Assembly: GCA_025331445.1 (NCBI GenBank) | Contig: JAIWNE010000104.1 | Span: 1-64,000, forward strand | DNA from: Blakeslea trispora | Taxonomy: Eukaryota; Mucoromycota; Mucoromycetes; Mucorales; Choanephoraceae | Length of the DNA stretch: 64,000 nt | Reading direction: 5' to 3' | Shown: in pieces, positions 56,690 through 64,000 of the stretch | Layout of the letters: each line of letters begins with the position of its first letter | Position numbering within the stretch: position 1 is the first letter of the stretch | Program-made: the position numbers and the translations under genes | The notes under the pieces: model-generated | What the model was told of the DNA's origin: nothing | Databases searched by the model: none | What the model saw: the letters and a program-made list of their open reading frames with translations, nothing else

Positions 56690-57450
56690 AAGCTTGGAAA
56701 ATAGAAGCTCACCTCTTAACAATATACCTACCGTACCTTATCTTCTAAATGTTCTTATTCTTTTGCTTGCACTGGGCTTCTAGTAACAATACACCAGTTA
56801 TTAATATAGTATGTGTGAGTATGTTGTTGCTGCATAATCCATTTCCTACCTTTTGTTGAAGAGCATCCTCTCTTTCTTTAGATAAGAATTGTCAATAGTT
56901 CTATCTACTACATATAGAAGAAGTCAAGTTAGTACAATCAATAATTTAAAAAATAAGAAATAAGATATACCTTCAGCATGGTATTGCATATAGCTCTCAA
57001 CAAAAGGGTACTCTATGCTTGGATCCAATGCGAGAAGTGACTAACCTAAAGACACATCCCTATGAGTAGAGCATTAGTAATTTGAAATAGCAAAAGTAAA
57101 ACGCCTGTAACTTACATTCCATAACAAGTCATATCAATATGTTCTTCATGTTCTTTGTCAAATTTACACAAGGACAAGACAAGGTACTGCTCTGCCAAGG
57201 GGCTCAAGTTGTCCAAGAGTAGACCGTTGATTGCGACATCAGACGTCGCGTTATTTTATGTAGACAATGCAAAAGTGAACCTGTTGTTTACTAGATTTCA
57301 AAATATTATTTTTCAATAAAGTCATCGTTTCCTTTAAGGAACTGCCATCTTGTTTTAACTTGTTGACTGTTTTAGCAAGTTCATCTAGCTTTGAAGAGAT
57401 GCCTTAAGACTCAATCACAAGGACTCTTTGGAGCATGAGTTGCTGTTTAA
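56690..57450 (-). pseudogene. Spliced gene fragment inside the CACTA element
   Basis: Minus-strand exons. About 57445-57290 reads QQLMLQRVLVIES, a TAA, then SSKLDELAKTVNKLKQDGSS and LKETMTLLKNNILKS (coiled coil). About 57245-57117 is SDVAINGLLLDNLSPLAEQ and YLVLSLCKFDKEHEEHIDM, followed by a GTAAGTT donor. About 57045-56972 gives SLLALDPSIEYPFVESYMQY before GTATATC, and an exon from about 56908 gives DRTIDNSYLKKERMLFNK. Splice sites are good, so this was a real gene. No domain recognised. It may be a captured host gene or an accessory protein. The coiled coil resembles that of the gene at 54056-55000. Confidence 0.4.
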
Positions 57451-59331
57451 AGTGTTATTGATAAAAGGGTTATTCGTGTAAAAGCGTGTGAATTGCGTAA
57501 GGACTTGGTGAAAAGTAAATAAAACGAGAAAAAAAGACAACTGAGCATTTAATGTGATTGGCTCAAATTTAGAATTACAGCTACAAACACGACAATCAAA
57601 GTCCCAAAAATAAAAAAAACTTTTTTTTGGTGCAAATCCGACGCATTTGAATTATTTTGTTGCAAATCCAGCGCATTTTGAAGTAATCACAAAAAATTTC
57701 CCATAGTGTATGATTGATGTCGAAACAATAAACGGGAATGGTATGACAGTATCATCCTCTTCTGATGATGAATCTACAGGTAAAAAAAATGTTTTAAAAT
57801 TGAACTATGACCTACCCATTGATTTGAGACGGAGCAGTAAATTATGATTAGATGACAACTGCTCCCGTAAGCGAACTTAAACTAGCTTACGAAGTCATGG
57901 CTTTGATGAATAAAGCTAAAACACCAAGATGCTATTAAAGAGAGATAGCAAACCTGTTAAACAAGTTTTTGATAACACCTGTTGATGATGAGGGTAAAGT
58001 AGTTACTCTTTATCAGTCTGTGATCGTCTCTCACATTTTTTTGTCTGATAAGATGTCATTTCCCATCTCCTGATATTTTTTCGCAGTCCGTCATTAAGAG
58101 TAACACAAGCGTAGTTAAGCATGATATCTGCTTAACCTGCTGTTATATGTATCCGGTCAATTGACCTGATATTGAAGTATGTCCCAACAAAGATTGCAGA
58201 TTGCCTAGATATAGCAATAAAGCTGAAATCGAAGCAGAAGCAGCTGATGTTGACAGATCTGAACAGATGCCTTGGTTGGAATTAAGACCTACTCGACAAT
58301 TGGCATATACTTTTTCAGGCAAAGCATTGGCAAACCTTTGGATAGATGATAGCAAAGAAGAAATTTTGAGGTATGGCAGCCAGATGACACAGCTTCAAAG
58401 AGATGGCATTGCACATTACCTTGATGTTTATTAGAGTAAAAAATTTTACCAACTTCTGGAGCGTGGTGTCGCTGACGAAAACACCATTTGTGTTGCACTT
58501 TTTGTGGATTGCTACCACCTAAAAAACATGCAAAAAGCACATCAAGTGATGATCAGTTATATCATCTTGAATGTTCAGCCCCTCCAACGGTAATTTCTCT
58601 ATAATATTGTGAACAACCTCTGCAAATAAAGTCTAACATTTGCTTTAGCACCAAAGACGAAAACATGATTCAAATAGCTGTTTGTCCAGGCATACCCCAT
58701 GATATAGTCTCTTTCTTGAAACCACTCATAAGTGAGTTCAACGAAGTGTATTAGAAAGGCTTCGTTTTTAAAAAGCAAGGATTTGGGAAGTTTCGAGAAT
58801 GTGTAGCTATCCCGGGTGCCACTGGTGATACTCCTAGTATTTTTGAGTTGATGGTGTTTGCTGGTCATACTAGTACGTTTGAATGTCGCGCCTGCAAGAC
58901 CCGGGCTACCCTAACTTTTCTATTTCGAACCATGGAAAGTATTTCCCTGATAATGGCCCTGTCAGAACTCGGGATAAGCTTATCGAGGGAGATTCTGTAG
59001 GTGATTAAATCAAATATACTCATGTCTGTAATGCTAACATCATTGTCAAAAGGTGCATGGGATGCCAGGTGTACCTTCATTGTTTACCTCTTTACCAACC
59101 TTTTCCGACAGCTTCTTTTTTTTTAGGTTATGAGTTGCATATGTTGGGCCATAGTATAGGTCACTTGGTATGCAAGCTTCTGGATCATTTGACTTGCGAT
59201 TACTGCAAGGCCATAAACAGCAATGAATACTCTTTCGGTTTGGCAAACCGCACGTCTCACAGAGCATTTATGGGCAAGTTTGGTGTGTGGATTGATCAGA
59301 GCAAACCGACTACTTCTTCAGTATTCAAGTA

Positions 59332-59400
59332 CTAGCCGTTCTACTCGCTACGCTCGCTTTACGGTCGTCGTCGCCTCACGGCTACGATCCTGACAAACCC
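59332..59400 (-). other. Helitron 3' terminal hairpin region
   Basis: GC-rich island with TAGCCGT/ACGGCTA inverted repeat enclosing GACGACGACCGTAAAGCGAGC; the final CTAG abuts the T of the host. Confidence 0.55.
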
Positions 59401-59512
59401 CCAATCCCCTCCCTCATTTATGAAATTTTAAGACCATTGAGAATAAACTATGTTTTTATGAGAAATTTCTAATTGGATAGTCAAAAAATATTAAAATAAG
59501 GTTGAATGCGCT
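59401..59512. other. Helitron 3' UTR
   Basis: Between the RepHel stop and the terminal hairpin; AT-rich. Confidence 0.4.
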
Positions 59513-62500
59513 TCAGCGAAGTAAGATTTCAGGATAAACTATGTTTTCAGTATGTGTTGATTTTGCACCGTTTCTTTTGTCAAGCAAAATAGAAAGGCCG
59601 GATACAGATGTTACTCTCGATAAAGCAACATATAGCTGACCATGCGTGAAAACAGGTGAGCGAAGATCTATTCCAACAATTTTGAGGGATTGCCCTTGTG
59701 ACTTGTTGATAGTCATTGCGAAGGAGGGTCTTACAGGGAACTGCTTTCTTGTTAAAGTGAATGGGTATTCATTTTCAAGGGTAGAAAGAGTAAAGCGTGG
59801 AATCACTTCAACACGGCCATCAACACCTGGTAGTTTTACTTTCAGAAGATACTCACCAATGCTCAAAACAGTTACTCGAGTACCATTGCATAGGCCTTTT
59901 TCAGCACTAATATTTCTTAGTATCATGACAGGCGCTCCAACTTTCAATTCGAGCACAGAAGGAGGAAGCCCAGAAGGATTTAAACTCTGAAGATATTCAG
60001 CTGGCATTTGACTGTCTTCTGCTCCAGTGGAGTCTTCTTGTGAGATACGATCAACAGCAAACAACAGAACCTTATCACCAGGCATTTGATCTAATACATA
60101 TCTATTGATCTCATCTACTATGTCATTTCTAGGTGCAATAATAGCTCTTTCTTGAAAGAAAGTAGGATCTAAGGTTTGATCCATAGCCTCCTTAGGATAG
60201 ATGGAATCAACAAACTCAGGAAGGGAGTGACACTGCGGAATATATTGTAGTAAGGATATTCTTCCATTTATTAAAGAGTTGTAAGACAAATTACCAATCC
60301 ATTGAGAAAATGCTTGATCAATAGGGCTGCTACCTGATAGGCGCATGTTTTCTGTAAGCTTGAGTTTCTTGAGGTTAGGCCAAATTTCTAACGACTTTGC
60401 TAATGAAGCCTCAACGATATGGTGACGTTGACCATGCTTTACAACAGGTCCAATTTGAGCAAAATCGCCCCCCAAAACAACAGGAATACCACCAAACAGC
60501 GAATCAGAGTTCGAGCAAATGTCTTGTAGGGTTCCACTTACTGCTTCAAAACAGTATCTATGCTGCATAGGGACTTCGTCTCAGATTATCAAGCTACATT
60601 GCCTTAGCATATCAGCAAGGTCACTATTTTTTCTGATTGCACAGACAGAAATGGGAAAGATATTTAAGGGAATCTTAAATATAGAATGTGATGTACGACC
60701 ACCAGGAAGCAAAAGAGAGGCAATACCAGATGAGGCAACGCAGACAACAACTTTTCCTTGACGTCTGAAATAATGGCATAGGGTATTGTAGACGAAAGTC
60801 TTACCGGTGCCAGCTGAACCTTGAAGAAAGAAGTGCGCAGTGGAAGAATTGGTCAATATGTTATCAATTATCTCATCAAATGCAGCTCTTTGTCCAACAT
60901 TCATCATGGCTATCTTCTGTTGGTAGTTCTGCTCTTCAATATCTCTGTCATAACCAATTTCAGCTTGAAAAATTTGATTACTGCCAATCTCACCCATTCG
61001 TTCAAGCAGATGTCTCCAATTAAACATCGGTAGAGGCATACCAAAGCAAGAAAGAGTCTTACCAACATCTGTGAGAGCCTGCTCAAGCAGATATAGGCCG
61101 TAATCTAATTTTGGCAAATCTTGATAAAAAGCATATGATACATCAAGATTACTCAACTGAACATCAAGACCAAGTCGTGCCATACGAACATCCAAATCAT
61201 CACATATGTTTAAGCAGAATCTATCCCAAAGGGCTCTTGGTTGATTCAATTCCTGAAATAGAACCGCAGACACAAAATGGGAACGCAAACTTGACCTAGA
61301 AACAAATTCAATAGCTTCTGAAAAGCATTTAAACCATTCTTGGTCATCTTCAATCAAGTGCAGTACTTGACATGCCTCACGGAACGTAGAATAAACTACA
61401 TCGTTGACGGTTCTCAGATCTTGAAAAGAAGTGGGACCTCGAACAACGGTGAGCAATAGATGCAAAAAAAATCTTTCGCCTGCAGTAAGCGTACAGTAGT
61501 ATATTCTACCAACAGAGAATCCCTTTTTACGGATCTGCCATTTCCTTTCTTGCGCTTTTCATGTAAAGTACGAAGGAAATTCTTGATAGAGATATCGGCG
61601 ACCATCTTCATTTGTCAAGTTGTACTTGAAGAAACCCATCAAAGTGAAACACGTGTTGTCGAGCACTTCCTGAATTTCTTCAGCACTGGACTCAGGATCG
61701 AAGTATACGGGCTGTTCATTTTCAAGGTGAATGGCAAGTGAAGTGACCGAAGGATCTTCTTCATGCGTCGAGTATTCGAAGAGACGCCATACAGCTTCAG
61801 TAGAGCCAATGTATCTGCTTGTGAGATATCTTTCAATCTCGTCATTTTCGTTTTTCAAGTGTACAGTAGTACGGTCAAGGCCTTTATAAACATACTTGTT
61901 TATATACTTGATTGCATCAACACTACCACACAGCTCTACATTGATGTGCGCCTTATATTTCTTGGTCAAAAAGGATTGTAAGGTACAATATGCTGGTTAG
62001 TCAGATACACAGACTTCATCTCGTTGGTATCTTTGTCTCTAATTTGTACACGATGAGACCTCCCATCCATTCGTCTGCGATACAAAGGGTATATATTAGG
62101 CATGACGACAGTAGTTGATTGGAAGGGCTTGGGGAACTTTTTAGTACACTTCAAGACACCGTATGCATCAGGAACCATACACGGACACTTGGGATTGATG
62201 TTTCCACAAGGACCATGCATCATCTGTCCAGAAACTAACTCCAAGAGCTCGTGATCTTCCTCTGAAGGCAACTCAGCGCAAATCACATCGTCGATCTTCT
62301 CAAGATCACGAAAAGTTGCATCTTCACCTTCGAGAAATAGCAACAGATGGCAATGAGGCAAACCTCTTTTTTGATATTCAATGGTTTGAATTAAGCTCTT
62401 ATAGCTGCCAAAGATTTTCTTTTTCTTGAGATCATGAATGAACTCACGTAGCTTAAGATTGAAGACCCGAGCAACCAAATCTGGACGATCTGCTGCAGTC

Positions 62501-63894
62501 TGAATGGGTCTTTGATTACTTGGATTCTTGATAAGCTCATTAGTGATTTCTTCCCATTTTAGATTTGCTGTGAACGTGATGAAGAAGGTGGGTTTACCAA
62601 AATGTCTTACTAAAGCCAAGGAGTCTTGGTAAATTTTGGCCATAAATCTTGGACCACCTGTGTAACTACTTGGCAAGACAAACTTTGTGCTAATTGAGCT
62701 CAAATCTCTGTTGTCGTAGGCCAAAGCATCAGTCAGGTCGTTATACACATCTGCCCGCAAACTGCTTTGGTTATCTCTGATCCATTCAAGCTTATTCTGA
62801 TCACAGATTGCCCAGGCATCAACAATATACTGTTGAAACAACTTTTTAGAAAGAAAAAGAGTAGGAAACTCATTTGCTCTAGTGTGAAGTCTGAAGCGAT
62901 AATAAGCTCTTTGAGGGAGTCTGTCTCTCTGACGCTCAACCACAGCAACACTGTTAGGACGACTAACAGAAGTAAGTCTCAATCCCCAATGCCATCCATA
63001 ATCACCACGCGGAAAGAGCAAAACATAATGTAAAGGCATATATGCTGCATGCGTTTGGTTGATTTGCATGAAATTGCCACTGTTGTTCTCATCATGGTGA
63101 CGATAAGTGATTCTAATGTCTCTGAAGCTGAATCCAGCAAACTCAGTGGGAATTACAGCTGCTATCTCGCTTGTAGTAGGTAAGTTTTCCGTTCTTCTAT
63201 CATTTCCTTTAACTAATTCCATAGTCATTTGAGGACTGAGTCTAACGTGGAATGGAATTGGCTCCTCTTCACTCAACGTCTGTCTCTCGTATTCATCCTT
63301 CAAAATCTCATGTGCATGCTTGTAAATACTGATGAAAGGATTGACATTCTCAACATGAAGCATGCGAGTGAGCTGCTCAATCAAATCAACGTTTAGGTCA
63401 GGATTGTTGACGGCTCTGTTGCTAACACCGAAAGCAGGATCGTAGATATACAGCTGTGCATATGAAGGGACATCACCTCCGTTGTTGAATGCACTCAGCG
63501 GAACAACATGGTTCACAGGTCCTTGCAATTGATACAGCTCACCATGTATCATAAATGAAGAAGGGCCAGAACCAGATCGACCTGTTGCATTCACAGTATT
63601 GCAGCCAACCGAGGTAAAAGCAAAAGCCATGTTGAATTGCCTGATATTTTTCAAGAAGTGAGTAGATAGCTCATGGTTACCAACAAACAAATCTTTTAAA
63701 AGCTGAGGTGGTTCCCTCAAGGTATCCAACTTAACGGCACCATGCTTGCAACAGGACTCCCAACTCCAAGTAGAAACGGGAACTTCGGTTGGCTTTTCGG
63801 CTGTCCAATGTAAAGCACCGCAATGTGGGCACACCTTGTCCATACGGCCAGGCGTCCAAGAGTTAAATCTATTCAATTCAGAGATATAAGCCAT
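59513..63894 (-). pseudogene. Helitron Rep/helicase (RepHel)
   Basis: About 1460 codons. 63894-61966 has an N-terminal zinc site (CPHCGALHW, ESCCKH), the Helitron-like N domain and the HUH metal site GLPHCHLLL (H514-x-H516, about 62350). After a one-base loss at the T5 run near 61975 comes YINKYVYKGLDR, the Y2 nicking tyrosines (about 61895). 61465-60581 has Walker A GSAGTGKTFVYNT (about 60820). Walker B (SLII, TGA, DEVPMQ) is split by TGA at 60581. 60568-59513 has GGDFAQIGPVV, KLTENMRL, FAMTINKSQGQSLK and HGQLYVALSRVTS. The TGAs at 61559 and 60581 both stand where the family has Trp. Rep nicks and rejoins single strands and the Pif1-like helicase unwinds, for rolling-circle transposition. 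The frame stays open above ATG 63894 to an AG at about 63956, so an upstream exon is likely. Confidence 0.88.
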
Positions 63895-64000
63895 AGGTTT
63901 TCTGGCTACGGAAGCTCTTATGTTTCGAGTGCGATGAGTGTTCGTTCGACGTGCCTATTATATAAATCAGAGAAAAAGTTTTAATTCATAGGTTTCAAGT

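Larger units (their letters stand above)
56121..57708 (-). mobile_element. Small CACTA element carrying a gene
   Basis: Ends are CACAACGGGAATTTT (left) and, inverted, CACTATGGGAAATTTT (right), with TAT on both sides (56118-56120 and 57709-57711), the 3-bp target size of CACTA elements. Subterminal copies of GGATTTGC/GCAGATCC with CATTTTGAAGTAA sit near both ends (56171-56204, 57627-57685). At 1588 bp it has no transposase, so it is non-autonomous, and it lies within a coding exon of the tnp2-like gene 2. Confidence 0.65.
56012..59331 (+). pseudogene. tnp2-like (CACTA) transposase pseudogene 2, twice interrupted
   Basis: An exon after a TTTCAG acceptor (56011) reads MQVHIRHEQCAFRDAVVALE and, past a TAA (56089), QENVGISID. 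It resumes behind the inserted CACTA at 57709 with MIDVETINGNGMTVSSSSDD. Downstream come APVSELKLAYEVMALMNKAK, a TAA at 57936, a Cys-rich part (LTCCYMYPV, CPNKDCRLPRYSN) and RQLAYTFSGKALANLWID. Then VALFVDCYHLKNM, IAVCPGIPHDIVSFLKPLIS, IPGATGDTPSIFELMVFAGH, FECRACKT, LGYELHMLGHSIGHLV and a final FGVWIDQSKPTTSSVFK at the Helitron junction. The order and motifs match the tnp2 family. The C-terminal part is lost beyond the Helitron, so it lies off the window. Frames break at several points. Confidence 0.65.
59332..64000 (-). mobile_element. Helitron (3' end in window, 5' end beyond right edge)
   Basis: The element reads on the minus strand. Its 3' tip ends ACGGCTAG followed by T, i.e. CTRR then host T, preceded by an inverted repeat (TAGCCGT at about 59395-59389 pairing with ACGGCTA) and a GCGAGCGTAGCGAG stretch, as expected of Helitron 3' ends. 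Upstream lies a Rep/helicase gene. It inserted into tnp2-like gene 2, with host A/T at the junction. The 5' TC end is not in the window. Confidence 0.65.

Noticed and set aside
40833..61561. UGA read as tryptophan (altered genetic code)
   Set aside because: Several TGA codons stand at Trp positions, but TAA and TAG stops occur as well in the same elements and normal TGG codons are common. Mutation is the simpler cause.

Overview
The window looks like a transposon graveyard and nursery from a eukaryotic nuclear genome. It is strongly AT-rich, has GT-AG introns, one eukaryote-type tRNA-Asp gene, and no gene I can confidently call a host protein-coding gene. The element families (LINEs with a zinc-binding C-terminus, Mutator-like (MULE) transposases with FAR1-like N-termini, tnp2-like CACTA transposases, a Rep/Pif1 Helitron) fit best with an early-diverging fungus of the Mucoromycota type. 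That placement is inference from protein style, not from a database search.

Layout. 1-9,500: decayed LINE ORF1 (518-1380), long AT-rich non-coding DNA, one arm of a 1.7-kb inverted repeat (6650-8405) and a TGGGCC palindrome. 9,566-14,075 (minus): a Pif1-like helicase relic, then MULE-1, a multi-exon transposase gene ending in an OTU cysteine-protease domain. 14,100-26,480: tRNA-like sequence, LTR-like DNA, an inverted scrap of MULE-1, a decayed L1-type LINE (18,240-19,980), a decayed Ty3-type integrase (minus, about 23,850-24,560) and the second arm of the inverted repeat. 26,903-31,132 (plus): MULE-2, with 98% identical terminal inverted repeats (TIRs) and an 8-bp target duplication, again encoding transposase plus OTU. 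Directly abutting it, 31,141-32,816: an intact Tc1/mariner element. 37,187-39,200 (minus): a tnp2-like pseudogene. 39,203-41,834: a TA-flanked element with an internally deleted DDE transposase.

43,329-48,696 (minus): a near-full-length LINE (LINE-A) inserted exactly at the first base of a tRNA-Asp gene; the target duplication is tRNA nucleotides 1-15. 48,858-51,498: MULE-3 with TIRs and an 8-bp target duplication, 81 bp beyond the tRNA. 54,056-55,000: an unknown spliced gene. 56,012-59,331 (plus): a second tnp2-like gene broken twice, by a small CACTA element (56,121-57,708, itself carrying a spliced gene on the minus strand) and by the 3' end of a Helitron (59,332 to beyond the right edge).

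Functionally these are self-mobilising modules: DDE transposases paired with TIRs, a HUH/Y2 nickase plus helicase for rolling-circle transposition, and endonuclease plus reverse transcriptase for target-primed insertion. Only the mariner (361 codons) looks fully intact. Many others are stopped by single substitutions of the Trp-to-TGA or Gln-to-TAA/TAG type, which suggests C-to-T hypermutation or methylation decay, plus single-base indels, several of them in homopolymers. The most notable points are the MULE-OTU architecture seen in two diverged copies and the LINE insertion at a tRNA 5' end.
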